DNA of 64,000 nucleotides from Cardiobacterium sp. Marseille-Q4385 (lineage in GTDB: Bacteria; Pseudomonadota; Gammaproteobacteria; Cardiobacteriales; Cardiobacteriaceae), in assembly GCF_916618745.1 (NCBI RefSeq), contig NZ_OU745373.1:811001-875000 (forward strand), in the 5' to 3' direction. Position 1 is the first letter of the stretch; the number at the start of each line of letters is the position of its first letter. The position numbers were made by a program, and so were the translations under genes. Positions 50,801 through 58,690 of this stretch are shown here, piece after piece. A model generated the notes under the pieces. It was not told where the DNA came from and did not search any database. It saw only the letters and a program-made list of their open reading frames with translations.

Positions 50801-51671
50801 GTTCGCCGCCAGATGGCAGCTGTACGTTGCGCTGGTAAGCGGTTTCTATCTGCCCTTCGATTTGGTAGCGGGTAAAGAGCGGGATGTTGTCCTGGTAGAG
50901 TTTGAGTTTGTTGAGGTTGTTCGGCATGACCAGGGTCATGAAGTCACTGGCCTGCTGATAGACGCGTTCGTCGTCGATGAGGATTTGCCCGATATCCGGA
51001 CGCAGATAGTCGCGCAGGGCGCGGACAATGATATTACTTTCCTGGTAGATAAGGCGTTGCAGCGGGGCTTTACGGTATTCTTCAGAGATGGCTTCCCACA
51101 GTTGCAGCAAGAAGTCGAGATCCCATTGCAGTTCTTCCTGGGCGCGCCCCACCCCGGCAGTACGCACGATGATGCCCATGTTGTCCGGCACGTCGAGCAG
51201 ATCAAGGGTTTCGCGTAGTTCTTTGCGGTCATCCCCCTGAATGCGACGTGAGACGCCGCCAGCGCGCGGGTTGTTCGGCATCAGGACGAGGAAACGTCCG
51301 GCAAGGCTGATATAGGTAGTCAGTGCTGCGCCCTTGTTGCCGCGCTCTTCTTTGTCAATTTGTACCAGCACTTCCTGCCCGACTTCTATCATATCCTTGA
51401 AGCTGGGGTGGTCGTCGTGAGTGGTGGTGGATCCGGTCAGATATTCTTTGGCGATTTCCTTGAAGGGCAGGAATCCGTGCCGCTGGGCACCGTAATCTAC
51501 GAAAGCCGCTTCCAGCGAGGGCTCAATACGGGTGATTTTACCTTTGTAAATATTGGCTTTTTTCTGTGCGGAATAAAGGGTTTCAATATCAAGGTCGTAG
51601 AGTTGCTGGCCGTCAACCAGCGCGACACGCAGTTCTTCCTGCTGGGTCGCGTTTATAAGCATTCTTTTCAT
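47847..51671 (-). CDS. rne: ribonuclease E fused to transaldolase, 1274 aa
   Basis: One uninterrupted frame. Residues 1-500 are the RNase E catalytic half: S1 domain (IYKGKITRIEPSLEAAFVDY), the metal ligands D303 (SIDINSSKAT) and D346 (IVIDFIDM), and the zinc-link CPRC at C404/C407, all at E. coli numbers. Residues 500-800 are the expected disordered scaffold, with an amphipathic helix GLAALFSKVVALFKD (about 552-566) like the membrane-anchoring segment and Arg-rich RNA-binding stretches. Residues about 805-1170 are a complete transaldolase: LGQSVWYDNIDRTLLDSGEL, GITSNPAIFQKA, the Schiff-base Lys940 in NLMIKVPAT, and LWASTGTKNPAYSD. The last 105 residues are acidic and Pro/Ala/Thr-rich. No good internal ribosome binding site precedes residue 809, so a separate transaldolase is unlikely. 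RNase E starts mRNA decay and rRNA processing; transaldolase belongs to the pentose phosphate pathway. Confidence 0.9.
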   Translation of the reverse strand: MKRMLINATQQEELRVALVDGQQLYDLDIETLYSAQKKANIYKGKITRIEPSLEAAFVDYGAQRHGFLPFKEIAKEYLTGSTTTHDDHPSFKDMIEVGQEVLVQIDKEERGNKGAALTTYISLAGRFLVLMPNNPRAGGVSRRIQGDDRKELRETLDLLDVPDNMGIIVRTAGVGRAQEELQWDLDFLLQLWEAISEEYRKAPLQRLIYQESNIIVRALRDYLRPDIGQILIDDERVYQQASDFMTLVMPNNLNKLKLYQDNIPLFTRYQIEGQIETAYQRNVQLPSGGELVIDYTEALVSIDINSSKATKGGDIEETAYQTNLEAADEIARQMRLRDLGGLIVIDFIDMSISRNRKDVETRLYDATKIDRARVQIGRISRFGLLELSRQRLRPSMDESSHRVCPRCKGQGSIRGIQSMALSLLRLIEEEAMKDRTQRITGELPVSIATYLLNEKRAAIRQIEQRNKVEVVLVPNADLHTPDYYISRQRDDEIDDDAAPTPSYRLRTRHESHEENDTVVHPEDMATEQAAVQGVVPRAPAPQVSNSSEHKRGLAALFSKVVALFKDNSHASQPQESQAAADKRRERTAPARNRRERQEQTPRTAAPNKQAETKPAEPVAQEPRRSRDNSRQEEAARRYEEALQQNVPREETAAPRREREKTARSAVPKDDINPTLESLLNPPEEINGRTVRKGRPRDIHAVRGQGKADYIPQAQPENDVEIDAPGLIEDLAPQSEAETTPPVKKAPSFAKIKPLPPSDAEAPGLVALLDDAPTKAPALLPSDKLREDAHYPLHVPAAKNTAQNPLHQLMALGQSVWYDNIDRTLLDSGELARLIAEDDLRGITSNPAIFQKAFAGDAYDSALQHWLQNNTGGVRDTFYALAIEDIRRACDLMQPVYEKTNGTDGMVSLEVSPDIAHDSNKTVAEALDLYRRVARENLMIKVPATLAGIDAIRRLTAEGVNVNATLLFSPERYRQTLEAYIDGLKERVASGQSIDLLRSVASFFVSRVDSKIDALLADEHADLRGRAAIANAQAAYSYYLERISHDDWLDLAKKGAAVQRLLWASTGTKNPAYSDVRYVELLIGRDTVNTIPPATYAAYKDHGRAEETLLRNIDQAPQLLQQISDAGIDWAQLYVELEAEGLAGFEKAFSELLATLAGKIKTLRQAAEQSAAPAAETAMHEGDSVEEAVEEHTAAAPETEEMPEVNTPVEPAVDDVATPATTEATEVAPSVNDEAAADDESAMPAVETDQAVETLPPKASEATQDGENTEGNDEH

Positions 51672-51932
51672 TATCCGGGCTCCGCAACCGCATGCCGAGA
51701 CACACGGCTGTCATTAAGTAAAAAACAATGCCCGATCAAGCATCGTGCTTTTGTCGGACTTTATAATAAGCGTATGAAATCTAAGGTGTCGGACGGCTTC
51801 CGTAGCCGTGAATCCGGCGCGAAACTATACCAAATCAGCCCTCTTACACGCAACGCGACGGGCGGGGCTTGCGCCTTGCGGCGCGCTTGTGCCACGATAT
51901 GCGCCCTCTTCGCACCGATAGCGCTCCACATC

Positions 51933-52724
51933 ATGCCGATCAGTCCAGAAACCCAATGCCAATTAAGCACTTACGAACAGCCGCTCAATGAACGCATCCG
52001 TCTGTTCATGCGTCTGGAATCCATGTTTTTCCAAATGAAAAACTTCCACCGTGCCGACGAATACTATTCCATCCAGCTCTTCCTTGATGCCCTCTTTGAC
52101 GTATTGGATTTTTTGCACCGTTACGAAATTCGCTCGGAAATCATCAAAGAATTACAAGGATACAAAACGGGTATTGACCGCGAACATTTTGCCCTGTCAT
52201 GGACACTGGACGAGCGGGTAGCGACACTGGAAAGCATTGATATGTCGCTGCAAGAAGCCTATGCGCTAAACTTTAATCCCATCAGTGCCTTACGAGAAAA
52301 CGAACTCTTCACCAGCCTGCGCCAGCGCAACTTCAATCAAAGCGGCAACTGCCTCTTTGAAGTCCCCGCTTACCAATACTGGTTGCTGCAAAACGAAAAT
52401 CACGAAAACCCCTTCCTGCGACAATGCTATGAAATGTTCCTGCCCATCGCGCGTGCTGTTGCGCTAGTACTACGCCTGGTGCGTGCCGGAGCGGAACTGA
52501 CCAACGAATACACCGATGACGGCATCTTCCTGAAAACCCTCGACAGCAACCGTCGCAACCAGATGATCCGCATCCATCTCGACGACGAGCACCACGTCTT
52601 CCCGCGCATCAGTGGCGACAAACACCGCTTCTCGGTACGTTTCATGACCCAGGAAAACCCGGAAGAACGCGCCAAACAAGTCGAAACCCCGGTACGCTTC
52701 GCCCTGCAAACTTGCGTCCTCTGA
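51933..52724 (+). CDS. zapD: cell division protein ZapD, 263 aa
   Basis: From ATG 51933: TYEQPLNERIRLFMRLESMF is the strongly conserved ZapD (YacF) start, followed by a helical domain and the beta-domain end with FLKTLDSNRRNQMIRIHL and a PVRFALQTCVL tail. ZapD cross-links FtsZ filaments at midcell. The open frame extends upstream to 51360 through sequence antisense to rne, but this is not part of the family. pgpA starts 2 bp after the stop. Confidence 0.93.
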   Translation: MPISPETQCQLSTYEQPLNERIRLFMRLESMFFQMKNFHRADEYYSIQLFLDALFDVLDFLHRYEIRSEIIKELQGYKTGIDREHFALSWTLDERVATLESIDMSLQEAYALNFNPISALRENELFTSLRQRNFNQSGNCLFEVPAYQYWLLQNENHENPFLRQCYEMFLPIARAVALVLRLVRAGAELTNEYTDDGIFLKTLDSNRRNQMIRIHLDDEHHVFPRISGDKHRFSVRFMTQENPEERAKQVETPVRFALQTCVL

Positions 52725-52726
52725 CC

Positions 52727-53254
52727 ATGAACGCCAAAAACCCCAAAGGCTTCCGCCCGCATACCTTCGCCAGCCTTGTCAAAAAACCCGTCCACTTCTT
52801 TGCTTTCGGTCTTGGTAGCGGCCTGATACACCCCGCTCCCGGTACTTGGGGTACCCTCGCCGCCACCATCCTCTACTACCCGCTCTCATTCCTGCTGACA
52901 GGCCCCATCACCACCGCTATCTTCCTGCTCGCCACCTTTGCCATTGGCTGCTGGCTCTGCGACAAAACCTCGCACGACCTCGGCGTGCATGACTTCGGCG
53001 AAATCGTCTGGGACGAATTCGTTGGCGTGTGGATCGTGCTCGCCTACCTGCCGCCTGTCCTATGGCAACGCTGGGGAATACTGCCCTGCTACCTTGCCGC
53101 CTTCCTGCTCTTCCGCGTCTTTGACATCGCCAAACCTCCGCCCATCCGGCAAATCGACCGCCGTACCCCGGGCGGTTTCGGCATCATGCTGGATGACGTC
53201 CTTGCCGCCATCTACGCCCTTATCCCCTTATGGCTCATCGCCGCCATCATCTAA
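52727..53254 (+). CDS. pgpA: phosphatidylglycerophosphatase A, 175 aa
   Basis: FGLGSGLIHPAPGTWGTLAA is the PgpA signature, followed by hydrophobic segments and DFGEIVWDEFVGVWI, then RVFDIAKPPPIRQIDRR and GGFGIMLDDVLAAIYAL. Inner-membrane enzyme that dephosphorylates phosphatidylglycerophosphate. Starts directly after zapD and precedes slyD by 19 bp. Confidence 0.95.
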   Translation: MNAKNPKGFRPHTFASLVKKPVHFFAFGLGSGLIHPAPGTWGTLAATILYYPLSFLLTGPITTAIFLLATFAIGCWLCDKTSHDLGVHDFGEIVWDEFVGVWIVLAYLPPVLWQRWGILPCYLAAFLLFRVFDIAKPPPIRQIDRRTPGGFGIMLDDVLAAIYALIPLWLIAAII

Positions 53255-53273
53255 CCCAACCCAAGGATTTCCC

Positions 53274-53756
53274 ATGCCTATCCAAAAAAACAGCGTCGTC
53301 GAACTCGCCTACGAACTCTATGACGACCAGGGACAACAAATCGTCCACGACGGTGCCCCGCTTACCTACCTGCACGGCGGCTACCACGGCACCTTCCCCA
53401 AAGTCGAAGCAGCACTGGAAGGCAAGAACATCGGCGACGAAATCGACCTCACCCTCGCCCCTGCCGACCACTTCGGCGACTTGCAACAAGAACACATCCG
53501 CCGAGAACCGCGCGACATCCTGCCGCCGGAAATCAAAGTGGACGACATCCTGGAAGGCGAAGACGGCCACGGCCACATCCGCTACTTCCGCGTGACCGAC
53601 ATGGACGATACCCACGCCACCCTGAACGGCAATCACCCGCTGGCTGGCCTCACCCTGCGCTTCAAGGCAAAAGTGCAGAGCCTACGCGAAGCGACCGCCG
53701 ACGAAATCGCGCATGGCCACGTGCACGGCCCGCACGGACACCATCACCACCATTAA
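53274..53756 (+). CDS. slyD: FKBP-type peptidyl-prolyl isomerase SlyD, 160 aa
   Basis: FKBP fold with the inserted chaperone flap: VVELAYELYDDQGQQIV, LTYLHGGYHGTFPKVEAALE, PADHFGDLQQEHIRREPRDI and GNHPLAGLTLRFKAKV. The C-terminus is a short His-rich metal-binding tail ending in five histidines; it is shorter than in E. coli SlyD. Roles: prolyl isomerase, chaperone, nickel handling. Terminator follows. Confidence 0.94.
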   Translation: MPIQKNSVVELAYELYDDQGQQIVHDGAPLTYLHGGYHGTFPKVEAALEGKNIGDEIDLTLAPADHFGDLQQEHIRREPRDILPPEIKVDDILEGEDGHGHIRYFRVTDMDDTHATLNGNHPLAGLTLRFKAKVQSLREATADEIAHGHVHGPHGHHHHH

Positions 53757-53772
53757 AGCCAACACAAACACA

Positions 53773-53794
53773 GGCAGCGCAAGCTGCCTTTTTT
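53773..53794 (+). terminator. terminator after slyD
   Basis: GGCAGC-gcaa-GCTGCC followed by TTTTTT. The next gene starts only 4 bp later, so the DUF4328-like cluster may be read by readthrough or from an upstream promoter. Confidence 0.85.
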
Positions 53795-53797
53795 GCC

Positions 53798-54196
53798 ATG
53801 AATGCCTACGCCGATGACACACTCTACGAATACAGCGCTCTACACGGACTGGAATGCTGGCTGCGTCGCTTCATCCGCGCCTACCAAATCACCGCCGTCT
53901 TCCTCGGGCTCGCTTTCATCACCACCGTCTGCCTCGCCCTCGCTTGGCTGTTCTGCGCCAACGAAAAGCTCACCTTCTGTTGGTGGACGACCTTTCTCGC
54001 CGTTGGCATCTGCGGCATTATTGCCGACAACATAAACGCCGTCAGCCTTGCCGACATCGCTATCACCGCCCTCATCCAAATCACCCTGTACCTGCTGGCG
54101 ATTACCTCGGCGCACACCCTCGCTACCATCACCCGCCCCCAGCAAACCTACTTCGCCGCGCGTCCATTCACCGCAAAAAAGGGAGCACAGCCATGA
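53798..54196 (+). CDS. shortened DUF4328-like membrane protein, 132 aa
   Basis: First of four tandem paralogues. Its first 30 codons are almost the same as those of the gene at 54900 (MNAYADDTLYEYSALHGLEC). After LAWLFCANE the protein jumps to FCWWTTFLAVGICGI, which in the 54900 gene lies about 60 residues further on, so the central part with WWFIPILN is missing. The deletion falls where the longer paralogue has two AACGAAAACCT repeats. Three hydrophobic segments remain. The stop overlaps the next start by 4 bp. Possibly a non-functional derivative. Confidence 0.65.
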   Translation: MNAYADDTLYEYSALHGLECWLRRFIRAYQITAVFLGLAFITTVCLALAWLFCANEKLTFCWWTTFLAVGICGIIADNINAVSLADIAITALIQITLYLLAITSAHTLATITRPQQTYFAARPFTAKKGAQP

Positions 54197-54903
54197 GCCG
54201 AAAAACCTACCACTACCAGAATCCCGCCACCTACACCCGCTTGCTGCGATACTTTACTTGGACCTGTATCGCATATACAGGCAGCATGATTCTCTGCTTT
54301 CTGTTCCTTATATTTATCTTATATACCAAAGACTACATATCTTACGAAACCATTGGAAGATTGATAATACAAAATCAAACTGCTATGGCGGCTATTGGAT
54401 ATTGGATAACTATCATTTTTACCATATGCCATATGATAGTCATCATCTTTGTTTCATTGTGGACATATCGCGCAACTGCCAATACACACGCCCTTATTCC
54501 CAAGCCAAAACAGCCACACTATGCCTCGCCGGGATTGGCAGTCGCTTACTATTTCATCCCGATTATCAACATTTTTTGCCCGCGTCTGACGATGCTGGAT
54601 CTTTGGGAAAAAAATTTAGCGCTCAATAACGACAAGCGGGAAGAGGATAGCGGTGTCGTCCAACTATGGTGGGTTGGTTTTGTCGTCTTTGTCATATTGG
54701 CCAGCTACGGAAAATACTATGGCGAACATAACATAATCAACGAATCCACCCTCAAAACAAGATTCATCATAGGAATAGCCTTCCTCACCAGCTACCTCAT
54801 ATCCGCCCTATCGCTCATCCGTATTACCCGCACCATCAGCCAGGCACAACAAACCTACGCCACCATGCGGCCCGCACCAAGCGAAACCAGGGAAACCCCA
54901 TGA
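54193..54903 (+). CDS. DUF4328-like membrane protein, 236 aa
   Basis: Four to six hydrophobic segments with the DUF4328 layout: SLWTYRATANTHALIPKPKQ, GLAVAYYFIPIINIFCPRLT and MLDLWEKNLAL. The C-terminus (ISQAQQTYATMRPAPSETRE) is nearly the same as that of the paralogue ending at 56283. The middle of the gene is AT-rich. ATG overlaps both the preceding stop and, at its end, the next start by 4 bp. Function of the family unknown. Confidence 0.78.
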   Translation: MSRKTYHYQNPATYTRLLRYFTWTCIAYTGSMILCFLFLIFILYTKDYISYETIGRLIIQNQTAMAAIGYWITIIFTICHMIVIIFVSLWTYRATANTHALIPKPKQPHYASPGLAVAYYFIPIINIFCPRLTMLDLWEKNLALNNDKREEDSGVVQLWWVGFVVFVILASYGKYYGEHNIINESTLKTRFIIGIAFLTSYLISALSLIRITRTISQAQQTYATMRPAPSETRETP

Positions 54904-55577
54904 ATGCCTACGCCGATGACACCCTTTACGAATACAGTGCTTTGCACGGACTGGAATGCTGGCTGCGTCGCTTCATCCGCGCCTACCAATATACGACCAT
55001 AGCGGCCATCCTCACCCTGCTAACCATCGGCTACCTCGCTTGGCGCGGCAACCAGGCTGCCGCTGATTACTTCCGCTACCTGCCCTATTTGCGTCATGCC
55101 GACACTCTCTACCAAATCCTCACCGTCTTTACGGCTATCTTCTTCATCATCAGCGGCCTCATGACCTTCGCTTGGCTCTTTTGCGCCAACGAAAACCTGC
55201 ATGCTCTCAGCCCCAAGCACGCCAAAATCCGTTACACCCCGGGACGGACTATCCTCTGGTGGTTCATCCCGATCCTGAACCTCTGCTATCCATACAGCAT
55301 CATGGCGGAACTATGGCGCGGCAGCCTTGCCCTTGCACACGATCCTGAATACGACAACGAAAACCTCATCTTCCGCTGGTGGATAACCTTCCTGGCTATA
55401 GGCGGCAGCAGCATGATTGCTGGCCATACCGCCAACGCCGTTATTACGGGTATTTTCTTCCTGCTGACCATGCACACCGTTGCCCTGATTTCAGCGCAGA
55501 CCCTAAATATCCTCATCCACCGTATCAACCAGGCACAAGCCGCCGTTTACCAACAGCAGCAAAACATCGCCCGCTAG
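54900..55577 (+). CDS. DUF4328-like membrane protein, 225 aa
   Basis: The best family match of the cluster: AWLFCANENLHALSPKHAKI, TILWWFIPILNLCYPYSIMA, ELWRGSLALAHDP, then a WW-containing segment and two more membrane helices. Its 5' 90 bp are shared with the 53798 gene. GC content is like the chromosome, unlike its two neighbours. Confidence 0.82.
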   Translation: MNAYADDTLYEYSALHGLECWLRRFIRAYQYTTIAAILTLLTIGYLAWRGNQAAADYFRYLPYLRHADTLYQILTVFTAIFFIISGLMTFAWLFCANENLHALSPKHAKIRYTPGRTILWWFIPILNLCYPYSIMAELWRGSLALAHDPEYDNENLIFRWWITFLAIGGSSMIAGHTANAVITGIFFLLTMHTVALISAQTLNILIHRINQAQAAVYQQQQNIAR

Positions 55578-55608
55578 GATCAGTCCCCCAAGCCATAGAG
55601 GAATCCCC

Positions 55609-56283
55609 ATGAAGGACTATAAATACAACAAATTACAATCGCTCACCCGCTATCTGCATTACATCCTGTATCTACTCACGCTTTGCAGCTGCTTTAGAAT
55701 ATTGTTCCTTGCTTTTACCTATTTTCTAACTACAAATAATAACGCATTCAATAAAAACCACTTTCCAAAAGAATTTCTAGAAAATTTAGGCCATATTTAC
55801 TTGATAATATGCTGCATTGAAATAATCAGCTTCATAATTTGCGCAATATTGTCATTAAAATGGATTTACCGCAGTGTTGCCAATCTTCATTCGTTCAACA
55901 TACCGAATGTACATTACCAACCATATCAAGCCGCATGGTGCTGCATTCTCCCCATTATCAGCCTTATTGCCCCTTACCAAATCGTCTCTGAATTATGGTT
56001 CAAGAGCTTTGCCGTTTTAGATGATAAAACCTGCTATAAACGAAATATCATTTCTGTTTGGTGGATATGCTTCCTGTTCAATGCTCCAACTTATAGGATG
56101 TCTTACGCATGGATACAAAAAGATCCGTTTAGTCCATCAGGCTATATAACAGGAATTATCAATTGCTTATTGGTTACTATAGCAGCCCTGTTATTTATCA
56201 AAATCACCCGCGCCATCAGCCAGGCACAACAAACCTGCGCCACCATGCGACCCGCACCAGGCGAAACCACGGAAACCCCATGA
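55609..56283 (+). CDS. DUF4328-like membrane protein, 224 aa
   Basis: Same layout: SLKWIYRSVANLHSFNIPNV, AAWCCILPIISLIAPYQIVS, ELWFKSFAVL, then NIISVWWICFLFN. AT-rich in the body, but the last 25 codons return to high GC and match the end of the gene at 54193, consistent with gene conversion or fusion of ends. Overlaps the next start by 4 bp. Confidence 0.78.
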   Translation: MKDYKYNKLQSLTRYLHYILYLLTLCSCFRILFLAFTYFLTTNNNAFNKNHFPKEFLENLGHIYLIICCIEIISFIICAILSLKWIYRSVANLHSFNIPNVHYQPYQAAWCCILPIISLIAPYQIVSELWFKSFAVLDDKTCYKRNIISVWWICFLFNAPTYRMSYAWIQKDPFSPSGYITGIINCLLVTIAALLFIKITRAISQAQQTCATMRPAPGETTETP

Positions 56284-56900
56284 CCCCCAACCTCAGCCCC
56301 GCCAGTTGCGACCTGTTTGACCTGCCCTGCTACCAGTTCGCGCAACTGAAAAAATACGCCCCCGAAGCCATCCCGCAAATCAAGGCCGACTACAAAGCCG
56401 CTTGGGAAAACTGGCGCGCCGTTATCAACCGCGTGAGCGAACACCTCGGCGAACCCTTTGCCGCGCCGCATATCGAGCGCTGGTGCAACGGCTGGCAAGT
56501 GCGCGCCCACTTCTTCGCCTACTACAAATACCGCGACTGGCAGGATACCGCCGCCATTCTCTCCGTCCTGCTCAACCAGCGCCGCCTCACCGTCAGCCTT
56601 GACTGGCACTGCTACAAAGCCGGCATCTCCACCACTACTCTGGCTCACTACAACCACTGGCTGGACGCGCTTGACCGCGAACACTACGCCGCTTACGACC
56701 TCTGGCACGGCGACGAAGACGAGTACGCCGACTACCCGACCGTTGCCCAAACGGCGGACATTCGCCTGCGCAACGTCGACGACTACTACAATATCGGCAA
56801 ACACATCGAGCGCGACCAGCTCGGACGCGAAGATAGCGCGACCTGGATAGCGGCAACCATCCGCGACCTGCAACCGCTTTACGAAGCCTGCCATCCCTAG
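56280..56900 (+). CDS. hypothetical protein, 206 aa
   Basis: Soluble acidic protein without signal or membrane segment: CDLFDLPCYQFAQLKKYAPE, IERWCNGWQVRAHFFAYYKY, LTVSLDWHCYKA, LWHGDEDEYADYPTV. Many Trp, Tyr and His residues suggest a compact enzyme or binding domain, but I do not recognise a family with confidence. Its start overlaps the stop of the DUF4328-like gene by 4 bp, so it is translated with that cluster. purB follows after 74 bp. Confidence 0.78.
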   Translation: MTPNLSPASCDLFDLPCYQFAQLKKYAPEAIPQIKADYKAAWENWRAVINRVSEHLGEPFAAPHIERWCNGWQVRAHFFAYYKYRDWQDTAAILSVLLNQRRLTVSLDWHCYKAGISTTTLAHYNHWLDALDREHYAAYDLWHGDEDEYADYPTVAQTADIRLRNVDDYYNIGKHIERDQLGREDSATWIAATIRDLQPLYEACHP

Positions 56901-56974
56901 CGGCTCGAAGCGCCGCCAAGCGAGACAACCACGCGCTTTTCACCCAAAACCAACCCAAAAACCAAGGATTCCCC

Positions 56975-58345
56975 ATGCTTGACCCCCTCTACGCCCTCTC
57001 CCCGCTTGACGGTCGCTACGCCAATGCCGTCGCCGCTCTGCGCCCCATCCACTCCGAATACGGCCTGATGAAAGCGCGCGTCACCGTCGAACTCGAATGG
57101 CTGAAAAGCCTTGCCGCCGCGCCGGACATCGGCGAAGTCCCGCCATTTAGCGCCAAAACCCTTGCTGTCATCGAGCACACCATCACGGCCTTCAGCCATG
57201 AAGACGCCGCTGCCATCAAGCAAATAGAGACAACCACCAACCACGACGTCAAAGCCGTCGAATACTGGCTCAAACAACACTTCGCGGATAACGCCGAAAT
57301 CGCTGCTGCCAGCGAATACATCCACTTCGCCTGCACCAGCGAAGACATCAACAACCTCGCTCACGCCCTGATGCTGCGCGACGCGCGCGACAACGTCCTC
57401 CTGCCCGCCCTTGACCGCATCACCGCCAAACTGCGCGACATGGCGCACACTCACGCCGCCGTGCCCATGATGAGCCGCACCCACGGCCAACCGGCCACCC
57501 CGACCACCCTCGGCAAAGAAATCGCCAACATCCACCAGCGTCTCGCAAGACAAACCGCCCAACTGCGCGCCCAGGCGCTGCTCGGCAAAATCAACGGCGC
57601 CGTTGGCAACTACAACGCGCACCTTGTCGCCTATCCCGACAAAGACTGGGAAAGCCACTGCCGCAACTTTGTCGAAACCGCGCTCGGCCTCAGCTACAAC
57701 CCCTACACCATCCAGATCGAGCCGCACGACTACATGGCCGAATACTTCCACACCCTCGCGCGCATCAACACCATCCTTATTGATGCCAACCGCGACATCT
57801 GGGGCTACATCTCGCTGGGATACTACCGCCAGAAAATCAAAGCGGGCGAAGTCGGTTCCTCCACCATGCCGCACAAAGTGAACCCCATCGACTTCGAAAA
57901 CTCCGAAGGCAACCTCGGCATGGCAAACGCCATCCTGAACCATCTCGCGGAAAAACTGCCCGTCTCGCGCTGGCAACGTGACCTCACTGACAGCACCGTG
58001 CTGCGCAACATGGGTGTGGCCTGCGGCTACACCCTGCTCGGCTGGACGGCACACCTGCGCGGCCTTGACAAACTCGAAGCCAACCCGGCAGCGCTTGCTG
58101 CCGACCTGGACGCCACCTGGGCACTGCTCGCCGAACCCATCCAGACCGTGATGCGCCGCTACGGCATCGAACAGCCCTACGAAAAACTCAAAGCGCTGAC
58201 ACGCGGCAAAGAACACATCAGCCGCGAAGAAATCCACGCCTTCATCGCGAGCCTCGACCTGCCGGCTGAGGCCAAAACCCGCCTGCTTGCCCTGACGCCT
58301 GCCGACTACACCGGCAAAGCAGAGGCACTCGCGCAACGCATCTGA
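56975..58345 (+). CDS. purB: adenylosuccinate lyase, 456 aa
   Basis: Fumarase/aspartase superfamily with the signature GSSTMPHKVNPIDFENSEG, the catalytic-His region RTHGQPATPTTLGKEIANIH, and SEYIHFACTSEDINNLAHAL. Length and start (LDPLYALSPLDGRYA) match the E. coli-type PurB. Acts twice in purine synthesis, on SAICAR and adenylosuccinate. AAGGATT ribosome binding site. Confidence 0.97.
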   Translation: MLDPLYALSPLDGRYANAVAALRPIHSEYGLMKARVTVELEWLKSLAAAPDIGEVPPFSAKTLAVIEHTITAFSHEDAAAIKQIETTTNHDVKAVEYWLKQHFADNAEIAAASEYIHFACTSEDINNLAHALMLRDARDNVLLPALDRITAKLRDMAHTHAAVPMMSRTHGQPATPTTLGKEIANIHQRLARQTAQLRAQALLGKINGAVGNYNAHLVAYPDKDWESHCRNFVETALGLSYNPYTIQIEPHDYMAEYFHTLARINTILIDANRDIWGYISLGYYRQKIKAGEVGSSTMPHKVNPIDFENSEGNLGMANAILNHLAEKLPVSRWQRDLTDSTVLRNMGVACGYTLLGWTAHLRGLDKLEANPAALAADLDATWALLAEPIQTVMRRYGIEQPYEKLKALTRGKEHISREEIHAFIASLDLPAEAKTRLLALTPADYTGKAEALAQRI

Positions 58346-58352
58346 AGCACAC

Positions 58353-58376
58353 CGCCCCACCCGTTGGGGCGTTTTC
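58353..58376 (+). terminator. terminator after purB
   Basis: CGCCCCA-cccg-TTGGGGCG followed by TTTTCTT, 7 bp after the stop. Confidence 0.85.
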
Positions 58377-58398
58377 TTGCAAGCACACCGAGCGGAAC

Positions 58399-58475
58399 CC
58401 CAGCATTTAATCCGCTTGGCGGGCCCAGTAACGACGCCGCTTGACGAACCCAGTCACTATGCCACTCGGCGGCGT
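58399..58475. repeat. tandem CAAGCGG-type repeats (reverse orientation)
   Basis: Three units in a row: CCGCTTGGCGGGCCCAGTAA, CGACGCCGCTTGACGAACCC and CAGTCACTATGCCACTCGGC. The rest of the spacer to 58690 holds no gene I can support; it is the upstream part of the IS110 element. Confidence 0.7.
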
Positions 58476-58690
58476 TTTCCCTCCTGCGAACAAGCGCCTC
58501 CACCCCTTGTATGCTTTCCCCGCAGGGCGCATGAAGCGGCTTGCACAACAATCCCCGGCCGTAGCTTGTTACCTCTCTGACCAAAATCGCGGGAGAACCC
58601 AAAGCATGGTCGGGCCCATCACTCCAAATCGAACAGTGCTTGGCTAAAACCTCATGCACAATGACGATTCCCTGCTAAAAAGAGGTTTAC

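Noticed and set aside
51360..51932. N-terminal extension of zapD
   Set aside because: Extension overlaps the start of rne in antisense and is not part of the ZapD family.
53700..53756. C-terminal run of five histidines in slyD as a cloning tag
   Set aside because: Natural His-rich tails are a SlyD hallmark and the tail is interleaved with Gly, Pro and Val.
56897..58360. 487-codon minus-strand frame opposite purB
   Set aside because: Shadow of purB.
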